From: Pseudalgibacter ostreae
GTDB lineage: Bacteria > Bacteroidota > Bacteroidia > Flavobacteriales > Flavobacteriaceae
NCBI RefSeq assembly: GCF_042427585.1
Contig: NZ_JBHMFC010000105.1
Coordinates: 132,775-196,774, forward strand
DNA length: 64,000 bases
Direction: 5' to 3'
The position numbers and the translations under genes are program-made. A model generated the notes under the pieces. The model was not told the origin of the DNA. It saw nothing but the letters and a program-made list of their open reading frames with translations, and made no database searches. Positions 53,861 to 63,953 of the stretch are shown here, in pieces; within the stretch, counting starts at the first letter, position 1; every line of letters starts with the position of its first letter.

Positions 53861-55021
53861 TTAAATAGTTTTTTTTCTAAAAACAACCTGAACCACAGCC
53901 ATAACAACCGTAAGGGAAAGCCCTAAAAGCGTTACGCCCATCCATTTATAATGCTCCCAAGCAAGAGCTCCAAACGCAGTGCCTAAAGCACCTCCAATAA
54001 AAAAGCCGACCATATAAATAGTATTAACCCTATTTCTAGCGTCCCTATTTTTTGAGAAAATAATATTCTGATTGGTTATATGTAACGCTTGCAAACCTAA
54101 ATCTACAAAAACAACCCCTAAAATGAGTCCAATAATCGAATTCCCAGAAAGCATGAAAATTACCCAAGATCCCATTAAGATGATAACCGAAACGATAATA
54201 ATTTTAGCTTTATCAAAACGGTTGTTTAATTTCCCCACTACGGTAGCCGCTAAGGCTCCAAAAATAGCAAACACTCCAAAAGCACCTGTAGCACTGCTGC
54301 CATATCCAAAATTATCTTCCATTAAGAATACCAATGTGGTCCAGAAAGCACTTAACCCCGCAAAGGCCAGTGCCCCTCTTAAGGTTGCCAATCGCAATGA
54401 AGGCTCTGTTTTAAAATAATACCATAGAGAGCTCATTAAATTACCATAACTACCTTTATAATCTGGACTGATTTTTGGCAATTTTAAGATCAATAATATA
54501 TATAAAGCTATCATCATGAGTGCCGCAGCAAAATACATCACCCGCCAACCATATAATTCTCCCACAAAACCACTTATAATCCGACTTCCTAAAATACCTA
54601 TCAACAAGCCACTCATTACAATACCAATGGCCCGCCCCCTACCTTTATCATCACTTAATTGAGCTGCCATGGGTACAAATAACTGCGGTATGGCAGAAGT
54701 GAACCCAATAAAAAAACTACTTAATATTAGTAAAAATAAAGATGTAGAAAAACCAGCTGCCAGCAATGCTAGAACCATAAGAGCAAAATCAAATTTCAAT
54801 ATTTTATGATTGGAAATTTTATCTCCCAATGGAATAACAAATAAGAGGCCAAAGGCATAACCTAACTGCGTTGAGAGTGCCACATAGCTAACGGCCGATT
54901 CCGAAACCTTGAAAGTAACCGATATAAGATGCAAAAGTGGCTGGTTGTAATATAAGTTTGCCACAACCAGTCCTGCAGACACACTCATTAGATATAATAC
55001 ATAATTATTCAACTTGGGCAT
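53861..55021 (-). CDS. MFS transporter
   Basis: 386 residues with twelve transmembrane helices. SAGLVVANLYYNQPLLHLI and YAFGLLFVIPLGDKISNHK cover TM1-TM2 and the loop with the G-x-x-x-D-x motif. GRGRAIGIVMSGLLIGILGSR (in parts) and the second-half ALHITNQNIIFSKNRDARNRV suit a proton-driven exporter of the drug:H+ antiporter type. Substrate unknown. The gene diverges from the glutamate-synthase-like gene, with a perfect -7 (TAACTTTG) 20 bases before its start. Confidence 0.87.
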   Translation of the reverse strand: MPKLNNYVLYLMSVSAGLVVANLYYNQPLLHLISVTFKVSESAVSYVALSTQLGYAFGLLFVIPLGDKISNHKILKFDFALMVLALLAAGFSTSLFLLILSSFFIGFTSAIPQLFVPMAAQLSDDKGRGRAIGIVMSGLLIGILGSRIISGFVGELYGWRVMYFAAALMMIALYILLILKLPKISPDYKGSYGNLMSSLWYYFKTEPSLRLATLRGALAFAGLSAFWTTLVFLMEDNFGYGSSATGAFGVFAIFGALAATVVGKLNNRFDKAKIIIVSVIILMGSWVIFMLSGNSIIGLILGVVFVDLGLQALHITNQNIIFSKNRDARNRVNTIYMVGFFIGGALGTAFGALAWEHYKWMGVTLLGLSLTVVMAVVQVVFRKKTI

Positions 55022-55041
55022 AGTATGATTTTTTATGGCTA

Positions 55042-55049
55042 CAAAGTTA
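55042..55049 (-). promoter_or_regulatory. -7 element of the MFS transporter gene
   Basis: TAACTTTG on the minus strand matches TAnnTTTG. The expected -33 position carries ATG instead of TTG, so the promoter is only partly supported. Confidence 0.42.
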
Positions 55050-55170
55050 AGGGATTGCTCATGATACCATAAACTACTCCAAGGTTTTTATATCTACGTG
55101 TGAAAAACACCAATTAAAAATAAGTCATCTAAATTATAAGTTATAAGTAAAAAACAATTATGTTGTCTGT

Positions 55171-55200
55171 TTGATAGTTTAAATGGTAGTCTTATCTTTA
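55171..55200 (+). promoter_or_regulatory. Promoter of the glutamate-synthase-like gene
   Basis: TTG (55171-55173), 19 bases, TATCTTTA (55193-55200); one mismatch from the Bacteroidota -7. The ATG at 55223 is 22 bases further. Confidence 0.5.
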
Positions 55201-55222
55201 AGGTTTAAATAGAAACCAATTT

Positions 55223-56821
55223 ATGAAAGTTCGTGAATTTTTTATTATAAGTTCCATATTAACCGTTGTAGCGGTAATAGCAATTGCTTTTTTTTGGCTC
55301 CTCATATTATGGGCCTTTATACTAATAGCCCCTCTTATTATAATGGGGGTTTATGATATCATTCAAAAAAAGCATACCATTCGACGCAACTTCCCTCTTA
55401 TTGGGCGCTTTCGCTATGTATTAGAATCTGTGCGACCAGAAATCATGCAATATTTTGTAGAAACCGATACGGAGGGAAGACCTTTAAATCGCATCTTAAG
55501 GTCACTTGTATACCAAAGGGCCAAAGGCGAAAACGACACCGAGCCTTTTGGTACCCAAATGGACATTTACCATTCGGGTTATGAATGGATGGAACACTCT
55601 ATGTACGCCAAACACAATCCTAAAAAAATTGGAGAATTCCCTAGAATACTTATAGGTGCCAAGAACTGTAAACAGCCCTACTCCTCCAGTTTATTAAATA
55701 TTTCTGCCATGAGTTTTGGCTCCCTTAGCAAAAATGCCATTCTGGCTTTAAACAAAGGTGCTAAAATGGGCGGTTTTGCACACAATACAGGGGAAGGCGG
55801 GATTAGCGATTACCATTTAGAACATGGAGGCGACCTGATCTGGCAAATTGGAACAGGGTACTTTGGATGTAGAAACGATGACGGTTCATTTAATGAACAG
55901 ACCTTTAGAGAAAATGCGATACGCCCTCAAGTTAAAATGATAGAAATCAAATTATCTCAAGGTGCCAAACCAGGCCATGGAGGCATATTGCCTGCCATAA
56001 AAAACACTGAAGAAATTGCTAGAATAAGGCATATACCTCCCCACGTCGCAGTACATTCTCCACCGTCCCATTCTGCATTTTCAAACCCGATAGCCTTCAT
56101 GCATTTTATAAAAAAACTTCGGGACCTCTCTGATGGTAAACCTGTGGGCTTTAAATTATGCCTGGGCAGGAAACAGGAATTTATGGATTTCTGTGAGGCA
56201 ATGATTTACACAGGCATAACCCCAGATTTTATAACTGTTGATGGCGGTGAAGGCGGTACTGGGGCTGCGCCAGTAGAGTTTTCGAACTCTATGGGCATGC
56301 CGTTAAGAGAAGGATTAATTTATGTACATGACACCTTGGTAGGCTTCGACCTAAGAAAAGATATCAAGGTAATTGTTGCAGGTAAAATCATTACTGGTTT
56401 CCATATGGCAAGAGCCTTAGCACTTGGCGCCGATGCCTGTAATAGCGCACGTGCCATGATGCTTTCCATCGGTTGTATTCAAGCGTTAAAATGCAACACC
56501 AACACTTGTCCTGTAGGCGTAGCCACACAAGATAAATCTTTAGTTAAAGGCTTAGTTGTAGAAGATAAGGCACCACGTGCCCACCGGTATCATGAAGCGA
56601 CAATCCATAGTTTTTTAGAGCTTATTGCCGCTGCAGGACTTGATGCTCCCGAAGACCTTTCCCGTGAGCATATAAGCAAGCGTGTAGGGATGTATAATGT
56701 TCAAACCTATGATGAGATTTACCCGCCAATGAAAGTTGGGGCACTTTTAGATATCAATACCATTCCAGATAACTATAAACGCTATTTTCAGCTCACAAGA
56801 ATAATGAATCAGGATTTATAA
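55223..56821 (+). CDS. FMN-binding glutamate-synthase-family protein, membrane-anchored
   Basis: 532 residues. Two N-terminal hydrophobic helices (about 5-45) anchor a GltS-type FMN barrel (about 90-520): LLNISAMSFGSLSKNAI, HNTGEGGISDYH, GAKPGHGGILP, TVDGGEGGTGAAP and VAGKIITGFHMARALALGA are the FMN and substrate loops of the glutamate synthase large subunit. Cys418, Cys424 and Cys429 in CIQALKCNTNTC match the [3Fe-4S] ligands. The glutaminase domain is absent, so it cannot take ammonia from glutamine by itself. Stand-alone members are common in Bacteroidota, with undetermined electron donor and product. The FUSC gene lies 58 bases downstream. Confidence 0.88.
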   Translation: MKVREFFIISSILTVVAVIAIAFFWLLILWAFILIAPLIIMGVYDIIQKKHTIRRNFPLIGRFRYVLESVRPEIMQYFVETDTEGRPLNRILRSLVYQRAKGENDTEPFGTQMDIYHSGYEWMEHSMYAKHNPKKIGEFPRILIGAKNCKQPYSSSLLNISAMSFGSLSKNAILALNKGAKMGGFAHNTGEGGISDYHLEHGGDLIWQIGTGYFGCRNDDGSFNEQTFRENAIRPQVKMIEIKLSQGAKPGHGGILPAIKNTEEIARIRHIPPHVAVHSPPSHSAFSNPIAFMHFIKKLRDLSDGKPVGFKLCLGRKQEFMDFCEAMIYTGITPDFITVDGGEGGTGAAPVEFSNSMGMPLREGLIYVHDTLVGFDLRKDIKVIVAGKIITGFHMARALALGADACNSARAMMLSIGCIQALKCNTNTCPVGVATQDKSLVKGLVVEDKAPRAHRYHEATIHSFLELIAAAGLDAPEDLSREHISKRVGMYNVQTYDEIYPPMKVGALLDINTIPDNYKRYFQLTRIMNQDL

Positions 56822-56879
56822 AACCTGAAACAAATCGTAACCGAGTTAATAAAAAAACTAAAGAAGTTTTGTACTTTTA

Positions 56880-59159
56880 TTGAAAGTACAATTTCAAAGT
56901 TTAATTTTGCTGCTCAAATATTATATTTTGAGAAACCTTATAAAACCCTATCCGAATGCTTTTTTTGAACTAGTACAATTCATGAAAAGTACTAATTTTT
57001 CAAAAGCTATCCTTATCGTCGTTTCGGTTACCATTCCTGTTGTTATAGGGGTATCGTTGGGTCATTTTGAAATAGGACTTGCCATATGTTTTGGGGCCTT
57101 TTGGTGTTCTCCAAGTGATATTAGCGGCAGTAACAAACACAAAAACTTAGGCATCTTGTTCTCTGCAGCCATGGTTATGGTTGTAAGTTTTATTGGAGGC
57201 TATCTCAAATTTTCAATTTGGATTTTATTACCCGTTTTAGGCCTACTCACCTTTGCTATCGCCTCTATCTCTGTCTATGGATTTAGGGCCTCTTTAATAA
57301 GTTTTTCAGGACTTTTGGCCCTTGTACTGAGTTTTGCAAACGATTCTGACACCTTAGAGGTCTATCAACGTGCTATATTAATTGGTATTGGCGGTATTTG
57401 GTACTTATCATTGTCTACATTATGGTATTATATTAACCCTAAAGCGCAAACCGAAGAGGTTTTAAACAAAATATTCCTTCTAACCGCCGAGTTTATAGAA
57501 ACTCGAGCAAAGCTTATTGAATCGCAAAAAGAACGCCAAAATTTATTAGTAAAACTATTAGAGCAGCAGCATGAGCTTACAGAACATCATGAAACAATGC
57601 GTGATATTTTCATGGTTTCGAGAAAAAACTCAGGAAAATCTAATTACCAAGGAAAGCGTTTATTAGTATTTGTTCAACTTATAGACCTTCTAGAAACAGC
57701 TATTGCCAATCCTGTAAATTACAATAAACTAGATACATTATTATGTAAGCATCCAAAATTTATTCAGAGCTTTCAAGATTTAATGTTTGAAATGGCATCG
57801 CAATTAACACTTATCGCCAAATACAGCAATACACCAAAAAAACTCCCTAGAAACAATAGTTTAACCCATGCTTTTAATACTATAAAACAAGATATTGAAC
57901 ACTTTAAACAAACTATGGGGCAAGAGGATTATGAAGGGTATTTAATGCTTCAAAACCTATTAGACTATCAAGAAAAACAAATTGGAAAACTAAAAGAGAT
58001 TAAATGGCTGTTAGGAAATCCTAAACTAGACACAGATGATTTTATTGAAAAGGATGTTTTAAAACGATTTGTTGTCCTTCCCGATTACGATCCTAAAATA
58101 TGGATAAGAAATTTTAGTTTTAGATCTACAATTTTTAGGCACTCCTTGCGTTTGGCCGTAACTGTAATGATTGGGTATGTAATTGGTAAAGTTTTCGATT
58201 TCCAAAATCCTTATTGGATACTCTTAACCATTATCGTTATTATGAGGCCTAGTTATGGACTTACAAAAAAACGCTCTAAAGACCGTATTATCGGTACGCT
58301 AATAGGTGCTTTACTGGCCACAGGCTTGGTGTTTTTAATACAAAACCCCTACCTCTATGCTATTTTAGGGATAGCTTCGTTAGTAGTAACCTTTTCAATG
58401 GTTCAAAAAAACTATAAGGCCTCTGCTATTTTTATCACCTTAAGTGTTGTTTTTATCTACGCTATTATCGAACCGGATGTGCTTACTGTTATTCAATTTC
58501 GTGTTTTAGATACTATTATTGGTGCTGTTCTATCCTTTATGGCCATTTTATGGTTATGGCCAGCTTGGGGAATTATGGAAATAGGCGAAAACATTAGAGA
58601 CAGCATTAAAGCTAACTGTCATTTTTTCAAGCACATTAGTACGTTCTATCAAGAAAAAGGCAAGGTGAGCACTGCTTATAAAGTATCTAGAAAAGAAGCC
58701 TTTTTACAAGTTTCCAATTTAAGTGCTGCCTTTCAACGCATGGCACAAGAACCACAATCGAAACAAAAGCAATTAGATGACGTTTACGAACTTGTAGTGC
58801 TTAACCACACCTTTTTATCTGCCCTGGCCTCCTTAAGCATTTACATCCAAAACCAGCCCACTTCTGAAGCTTCCGATACGTTTGTTCTGATGTGTGACGA
58901 CGTCAATACCAATCTCAATCAAATATTAAATATTCTAGAAACAAAGCCCTCTGCCAACATAAAGCAGAGAGACCTCTCTAAATCACATTTAAATAGACAA
59001 CGTTTTTCAGAAACATCCAATAAAATCAAGGAGCTTACTATTTCGGAAACTAAAAATCAGCGCGACCACCAAGAAGCTCACTTAATTTGGGAACAATTAA
59101 ACTGGTTATACTCGTTAAGTGAGAAAATATTTAAACGCGTATCCCTGCTTAAAATATAA
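56880..59159 (+). CDS. FUSC-family inner-membrane protein (YccS/YhfK-like)
   Basis: 759 residues if it begins at TTG 56880; ATG 56982 would shorten it by 34 residues but keeps all membrane helices. Two sets of transmembrane helices (about 35-190 and 415-560) alternate with cytosolic helical domains, as in FUSC proteins related to fusaric-acid resistance and aromatic-acid efflux. GAFWCSPSDISGSNKHK and the second-half IVIMRPSYGLTKKRSKDRIIGT block are typical. It probably transports or senses small organic compounds. It follows the glutamate-synthase-like gene; no efflux partners are adjacent. Confidence 0.85.
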   Translation: MKVQFQSLILLLKYYILRNLIKPYPNAFFELVQFMKSTNFSKAILIVVSVTIPVVIGVSLGHFEIGLAICFGAFWCSPSDISGSNKHKNLGILFSAAMVMVVSFIGGYLKFSIWILLPVLGLLTFAIASISVYGFRASLISFSGLLALVLSFANDSDTLEVYQRAILIGIGGIWYLSLSTLWYYINPKAQTEEVLNKIFLLTAEFIETRAKLIESQKERQNLLVKLLEQQHELTEHHETMRDIFMVSRKNSGKSNYQGKRLLVFVQLIDLLETAIANPVNYNKLDTLLCKHPKFIQSFQDLMFEMASQLTLIAKYSNTPKKLPRNNSLTHAFNTIKQDIEHFKQTMGQEDYEGYLMLQNLLDYQEKQIGKLKEIKWLLGNPKLDTDDFIEKDVLKRFVVLPDYDPKIWIRNFSFRSTIFRHSLRLAVTVMIGYVIGKVFDFQNPYWILLTIIVIMRPSYGLTKKRSKDRIIGTLIGALLATGLVFLIQNPYLYAILGIASLVVTFSMVQKNYKASAIFITLSVVFIYAIIEPDVLTVIQFRVLDTIIGAVLSFMAILWLWPAWGIMEIGENIRDSIKANCHFFKHISTFYQEKGKVSTAYKVSRKEAFLQVSNLSAAFQRMAQEPQSKQKQLDDVYELVVLNHTFLSALASLSIYIQNQPTSEASDTFVLMCDDVNTNLNQILNILETKPSANIKQRDLSKSHLNRQRFSETSNKIKELTISETKNQRDHQEAHLIWEQLNWLYSLSEKIFKRVSLLKI

Positions 59160-59195
59160 AGTTTTTTTTGAAATGATTAGCATTGAGAATTCATT

Positions 59196-60134
59196 CTAGT
59201 TTAGAATAAATATCAAAGAACTTATTGAAATAGTCATCCAAAGTAGAAATCCTAATAGAAAAGGTTTAGGACCAGTCTCTTTCATATCTGAAATACTCAA
59301 GGTACTTCCCACTAAAAACAAGGTTACAATAAGTAGACGCTTAGACAAACCAGTTATACCGTTTGTTAGCGCCTCAGGCATCGGCAAGTAACTATGGATT
59401 AAAATAGCCAATATAAAAAGCAAGATAAACCAAGGAATTTTTATCTTCCCTTTTGTGGTTTTGAATACAAACATAGAGATAATAGATACAGGAATGATCC
59501 AAAGTGTTCTTGCCAATTTAATGGTTGTGGCAACCGTTAAGGCTTCAGTCCCATAGCTTAATGCCGACCCTACTACCGAACTCGTATCGTGAATGGCAAC
59601 CGCAGCCCATACCCCAAATTGATGCTGTGTTAAATGAAAATAATGCCCCACGGCAGGGAAAACAAATAAAGCTACAGAGTTAAGAAAAAAGACCACACAT
59701 AACGCTACCGAGATGATTTTCGGTTTAGCTTGGATTACTGGCGAAACTGCTGCTATGGCACTTCCTCCACATATAGACGTGCCCGAGGAAATTAAGTGCC
59801 CCAGTTTTAAATCCATTCTTAAAAGTTTTGCCAAAATATATCCTACAGAAAATGTAATGGCTATCGTAAATATGGTTATAAACAATCCATCTTTACCCGT
59901 CTGTATGGTTTCCATAAAGTACATCCCAAAACCCAGTCCAATAACCGATATTTTTAATAAGTATTGAATCCCATCGTGCACTAATTTTTCAAAAGGATTT
60001 CCCAGAAACAGTGTGAATAGAAACCCTAAAACCAATGCAATCGGACTGTCCACAAGACCACTTAAACACAACAGGCCTCCTAATATAAATAAAACTTTAA
60101 TCCACATACTTTTCATACTGTATATACTCTTCAT
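59196..60134 (-). CDS. YeiH-family putative sulfate/anion exporter
   Basis: 312 residues with about ten transmembrane helices. SGTSICGGSAIAAVSPVI is the signature of the YeiH (UPF0324) family, and HDTSSVVGSALSYG and LARTLWIIPVS are matching later blocks. Family members are annotated as putative sulfate exporters because of their association with sulfur-related regulators; transport has not been shown broadly. It ends convergently with the FUSC gene and begins 63 bases after a LysR regulator. In a sulfatase-rich genome, sulfate disposal is an attractive but unproven role. Confidence 0.87.
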   Translation of the reverse strand: MKSIYSMKSMWIKVLFILGGLLCLSGLVDSPIALVLGFLFTLFLGNPFEKLVHDGIQYLLKISVIGLGFGMYFMETIQTGKDGLFITIFTIAITFSVGYILAKLLRMDLKLGHLISSGTSICGGSAIAAVSPVIQAKPKIISVALCVVFFLNSVALFVFPAVGHYFHLTQHQFGVWAAVAIHDTSSVVGSALSYGTEALTVATTIKLARTLWIIPVSIISMFVFKTTKGKIKIPWFILLFILAILIHSYLPMPEALTNGITGLSKRLLIVTLFLVGSTLSISDMKETGPKPFLLGFLLWMTISISSLIFILN

Positions 60135-60197
60135 AAGTAACAGTACAAAGGACGAAATAACATGTGGTTTGTTTGCGAAGCGATTGGTAATAGGCTA

Positions 60198-61085
60198 TTA
60201 CCTCTGGTTATAATGGTTTAAAAATAACTGTTGCAGTTTTTGTTGGGTTTTAGACTGAAAACCTTGCCTAGATACGAAATAAAACCAACGCTCGATACTC
60301 AGGCCTTCCACTTCTACCACACGTAATTGTTGGTCTATTAACTCTTGGTTAATGGCATGTATGGATAAAAATGCAGCATGATCGCTGTGTTTCAAATAAT
60401 TTTTAATACTTTCTGTACTTCCCAAAACACTTACGGTTTCCCATTTGTGATTCCCTTGTTTTTTTAAGGCATTTTCTATAACTTCACGTGTGCCAGAGCC
60501 AAATTCACGTTCAACAAAAGAAAAGTTATCAAGTTCGGAAACAGAAATACTATCTTTTTTACAAATGCTATTTTGATGCCCGAGCGTAAGGACTAATTCA
60601 TCTTTTACAAAAGGGTCATAATGCAAACGTGTATCGTGATTATCCCCTTCGACAATAGCAAAGTCGAGTTGACCATTTACTATCAAGTTCTGAATATCTT
60701 CGGTATTTCCACAAGTTAAAACCATATACAATTCGGGATGTTTTTTTTGTATTTGTGCTGTAATTTTGGGTGCTACATATTGTCCGATTGTTGTACTGGC
60801 CCCTATTTTAATTTTTGATGGAAGTGTTTTGTTGGGATTGAGGAAATGATTATATAAATCTGAATAAACATCTAATAACGTATTGGTATACTTTAAAAAA
60901 TCATGTCCTTCGGGCGTTAAAGAGATGCTGTTTCCTGATCTTCTAAAAAAAGCAACACCAAATTCCTGTTCTAAATTTCTTATTGTTTTAGAAATGGCCG
61001 GCTGAGACAAAAAAAGATTTTCTGCTGCTTTTGTAAAACTTTTGGTTAAGGCTACTTCTTTAAAGATTTTAAGCTTATGATTCAT
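60198..61085 (-). CDS. LysR-family transcriptional regulator (YeiE/CysB-like)
   Basis: 295 residues. N-terminal HTH (1-60) with SFTKAAENLFLSQPAISKTI, and a type-2 periplasmic-binding-like effector domain (about 90-290) with KIGASTTIGQYVAPKI and VEREFGSGTREVIENAL. The latter motif is typical of YeiE/CysB/CbbR-type proteins. Such regulators are usually found beside yeiH; here the two genes run in the same direction rather than divergently. It likely controls yeiH, and its effector may be a sulfur compound. Confidence 0.88.
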   Translation of the reverse strand: MNHKLKIFKEVALTKSFTKAAENLFLSQPAISKTIRNLEQEFGVAFFRRSGNSISLTPEGHDFLKYTNTLLDVYSDLYNHFLNPNKTLPSKIKIGASTTIGQYVAPKITAQIQKKHPELYMVLTCGNTEDIQNLIVNGQLDFAIVEGDNHDTRLHYDPFVKDELVLTLGHQNSICKKDSISVSELDNFSFVEREFGSGTREVIENALKKQGNHKWETVSVLGSTESIKNYLKHSDHAAFLSIHAINQELIDQQLRVVEVEGLSIERWFYFVSRQGFQSKTQQKLQQLFLNHYNQR

Positions 61086-61505
61086 GCCTTAAATATACAC
61101 TTTTTTGTGAGTGTTCAAGAGCAACAACTGCTCCAAAGCATTGGGGAGTTTTTAAAACACGACAGGTTGTTGAAATCTTTCGGTAGTAGTTCTAAAATAA
61201 TCATTTGCTCCAAGGCTTAAAATAAATTTATATCCTTCAAGTTTTCCCTCAAGCACATAAGAACCTTATCTTTTTACCCAAAAACAAATTCCGCCTTCAT
61301 CCTGCGAATTTCCAAAAAACAACCTACCGTTAGTGGCATCATTAGCCTAGTTCTTATTGAAAAATTCATTCACCTAATAGAACTTTCATTTATAATAATG
61401 TAGCATTTCGATTCAGATTGCCAACCACACTTATACAGACACGACCAGTTGCGTCTAAATTCTTTATGTGTTCGTATCTACCATATAGCTTTTAAACACT
61501 ATAAT
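61086..61505. other. Intergenic region, no gene seen
   Basis: About 420 bases between the LysR start and the uxaC terminator. No open frame stands out. The 10-mer TATGTGTTCG seen in the LacI operators occurs at 61465-61474 but without a matching second half. Confidence 0.4.
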
Positions 61506-61540
61506 AAAACAGGCAGAACGAAAACCGTTCTGCCTGTTTT
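61506..61540 (-). terminator. Terminator after uxaC (bidirectional shape)
   Basis: A 15-bp perfect stem (61506-61520 with 61526-61540, core AGGCAGAACG) closes a five-base loop. T-rich sequence lies on both sides. uxaC ends 81 bases upstream on the minus strand. Confidence 0.82.
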
Positions 61541-61620
61541 ATTTTATAACGCACTAGAAAAAGCATGAACATTCCTTTGTAATAACGTGTAGCCTATTAT
61601 TTTTCACAATATACAAGGGG

Positions 61621-63033
61621 CTATTCAAACCCAAAATAGTTAACGGTGTTATTATAACAGATATTCTCCACGAGTGTACCGAAAAAATCGATATCATTTG
61701 GCAATTCGCCATTTTCGATCTGACTGCCTAGTACCTCACACAAAATTCTTCTAAAGTACTCATGTCTTGGAAAGGAAAGAAAACTTCTGCTATCTGTAAG
61801 CATGCCTAAAGAACGGCTTAACAGACCTAGATTAGACAAAACTTTTATATTCTGTTCAATACCGTCTTTTTGGTCTAAAAACCACCATCCAGCGCCCCAC
61901 TGCATTTTTCCAGGGAGTTCTTCTGAGTTAAAATTCCCCATCATGGTGGCAAATACTTCGTTGTATGCTGGATTTAAGTTATATGTTATAGTTTTTGCCA
62001 ATTTTTCTTCAAAATCCAATTGGTTTAAAAACTTAGAAAGGGACTGTGCCATCGGGAAATCGCCAATAGAATCGCATCCGGCATCCGCGCCGAATTTTTG
62101 CTGTAAGCGTTTGTTATTATTTCTTATGGCTCCTAAGTGATATTGTTGTGCCCAGCCTTTTTCATGGTATTTTTTCGCTAAATAAAATAATAAAAACGAT
62201 TTAAATTGCTCGACGTCCTCTGCAACTAAAACCTCCTTATCCATATGCTTTTTAAAAATAACAGTGGCGCGTTCTTCCGAACAATCTTTAACATACAAAG
62301 GACTTCCTATTCCGTAATCGGAAAGCTTGCACCCCATTTCTTTAAAGAATTCTATTCTATCATCAATCGCTTTTAAGTATCCTTTTAAATTTGAGATTGA
62401 ATAACCAACACGAGATTCCAATTTCTTTAAATAAGAAGCAAAATTAGCATCCTCTATTAAAAACAAACCATCTGAACGAAAAGTGGGTAGCACTTTGGTG
62501 TAAAAGTCTCCATCGGCAATCTGTTTATGGTATTCTAAAGTGTCTGTTGGATCATCGGTGGTACAAACTAACTTAACTTGCATCTGCTCCAATAGCTGTG
62601 CTGGTGTTTTGTTTTTTAGAACAGCATTGGCTTTATCGTAAATAGCTTTTGCTGTAGAGGGCTGTAACACCTCGTCGATATCAAAATAGCGCTTTAGTTC
62701 CATTTGAGTCCAGTGAAACAACGGGTTCCCAACAGTATAAGGTACCGTTTCCGCCCATTTTTCAAACTTTTCCAATGGAGAAGCATCGCCCGTAATATAG
62801 CGTTCATCTATACCATTGGCACGCATCCCACGCCATTTATAATGGTCCTCTTTCAACCAGGCTTCTGTTATGTTTTTTATAGGTTTGTTCTCAGCGATTT
62901 TTTTAGGTGACAAATGATTGTGATAATCTACAATCGGCATTTTTGCCGCAAAATCATGATATAAAGTTTTAGCTGTTTCTGAGTTTAGGAAGAGGTTCTC
63001 TAAATCAAATTTTAAATTGGTTTTGAAATTCAT
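61621..63033 (-). CDS. uxaC: Glucuronate isomerase
   Basis: 470 residues, the standard length. The N-terminal VDYHNHLSP carries the metal-binding His38 and His40 of this amidohydrolase-fold isomerase. WLKEDHYKWRGMRANGID, TDDPTDTLEYH and HLGAIRNNNKRL are conserved blocks, and the closing DSRSFLSFPRHEYFRRIL matches the family. It converts D-glucuronate to D-fructuronate (and galacturonate to tagaturonate) in the cytosol. It stands alone 28 kb from the PUL, without uxuA/uxuB beside it. It would handle saturated glucuronate from glycosaminoglycan ends; unsaturated uronate needs the separate Kdu/Kdg route. Confidence 0.93.
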   Translation of the reverse strand: MNFKTNLKFDLENLFLNSETAKTLYHDFAAKMPIVDYHNHLSPKKIAENKPIKNITEAWLKEDHYKWRGMRANGIDERYITGDASPLEKFEKWAETVPYTVGNPLFHWTQMELKRYFDIDEVLQPSTAKAIYDKANAVLKNKTPAQLLEQMQVKLVCTTDDPTDTLEYHKQIADGDFYTKVLPTFRSDGLFLIEDANFASYLKKLESRVGYSISNLKGYLKAIDDRIEFFKEMGCKLSDYGIGSPLYVKDCSEERATVIFKKHMDKEVLVAEDVEQFKSFLLFYLAKKYHEKGWAQQYHLGAIRNNNKRLQQKFGADAGCDSIGDFPMAQSLSKFLNQLDFEEKLAKTITYNLNPAYNEVFATMMGNFNSEELPGKMQWGAGWWFLDQKDGIEQNIKVLSNLGLLSRSLGMLTDSRSFLSFPRHEYFRRILCEVLGSQIENGELPNDIDFFGTLVENICYNNTVNYFGFE

Positions 63034-63442
63034 ATATATACTTTTTAATAGTCTAAATTTTAAAATCGAATCTTCAATGCTTGGGATGAAATCTATTTTA
63101 GAATTTCAAAAATATAAGTTTTTGTTGGTTTTTATATGGATTATTCATCCTTAAAAGGTGAAAACTTGTCCAAAACACCCCATTATAATCATGTTTCCTG
63201 CAAAACAAGCTTAGTCGCACAGATATCTTAAAATTAATTTCAAATTTAGAATCTTATAAACATCTTGTTTCTCGTTGAGAATACAATCTCTTAAATTTTT
63301 ATTTTTTTGTATTTTTATATCTTAGGAAGGCTGTAAAAAAAGCAACACTTTTAAAACTTTACTTTATCTATCATTATATATCCTTTTAGAAGCTATTCTG
63401 AACAAAAAAATAAGACTATTTTCGCCATATAAACAACAATGT
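63034..63442. other. Intergenic region between uxaC and the thioesterase gene
   Basis: 409 AT-rich bases with no gene. A -7-like TATTTTTG (minus strand, 63114-63107) could serve uxaC, but no -33 matches. Nothing else was seen. Confidence 0.4.
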
Positions 63443-63832
63443 ATGCCAATTTACTTTTCTGAAATTACCGTTACCGAAAGCGATATAGACGAGCTTAATC
63501 ACGTAAACAATATCCGTTATATAGAATGGGTACTTGATGTTGCCATAGCGCATTGGAAAAAAAATGTGACTTCAGAAATTGACGCCAACTATTTTTGGCT
63601 GCTATTAAAACATTGCATTGAATATAAAAGTGAAGCTTTTTTAAATGATGTTATCGTTATTAAAACCTATATTGAAAAAGCTGAAGGGGTAAGATCAACG
63701 CGCATTGTAGAAATAACCAATAAGCATACCCAGAAATTAATAGCCAAATCGGAAACCACCTGGTGTTTAATGCATTCTGAAACTAAACGTCCCGTAAGAA
63801 TAACAAAAGCTATTAAAGATCTGTTTCGCTAA
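63443..63832 (+). CDS. Acyl-CoA/acyl-ACP thioesterase, 4HBT hot-dog fold
   Basis: 129 residues, normal for a single hot-dog domain. The active-site region ESDIDELNHVNNIRYIEWVLD is a typical 4-hydroxybenzoyl-CoA-thioesterase-like N-terminus (Asn-His-Val-Asn...). The strands IEYKSEAFLNDVIVIKTYIE (in part) and SETTWCLMHSETKRPVRI complete the fold. It hydrolyses acyl thioesters in the cytosol; chain length is not readable. The start ATG 63443 is used; an ATG at 63439 is in another frame. Confidence 0.83.
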   Translation: MPIYFSEITVTESDIDELNHVNNIRYIEWVLDVAIAHWKKNVTSEIDANYFWLLLKHCIEYKSEAFLNDVIVIKTYIEKAEGVRSTRIVEITNKHTQKLIAKSETTWCLMHSETKRPVRITKAIKDLFR

Positions 63833-63953
63833 CGGCATAATACAATACACTGTTAAAAAATATAAAACTGTCCTTATCCGTTTTAAAAATACATTAATTT
63901 GTGTTTTGACCCCTATAAAACAAGAGTAATCTTTTAAATTTCGATTATTAATT

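Noticed and set aside
61465..61474. TATGTGTTCG identical to the LacI half operator
   Set aside because: Only one half-site, downstream of uxaC and not near a promoter; probably chance.
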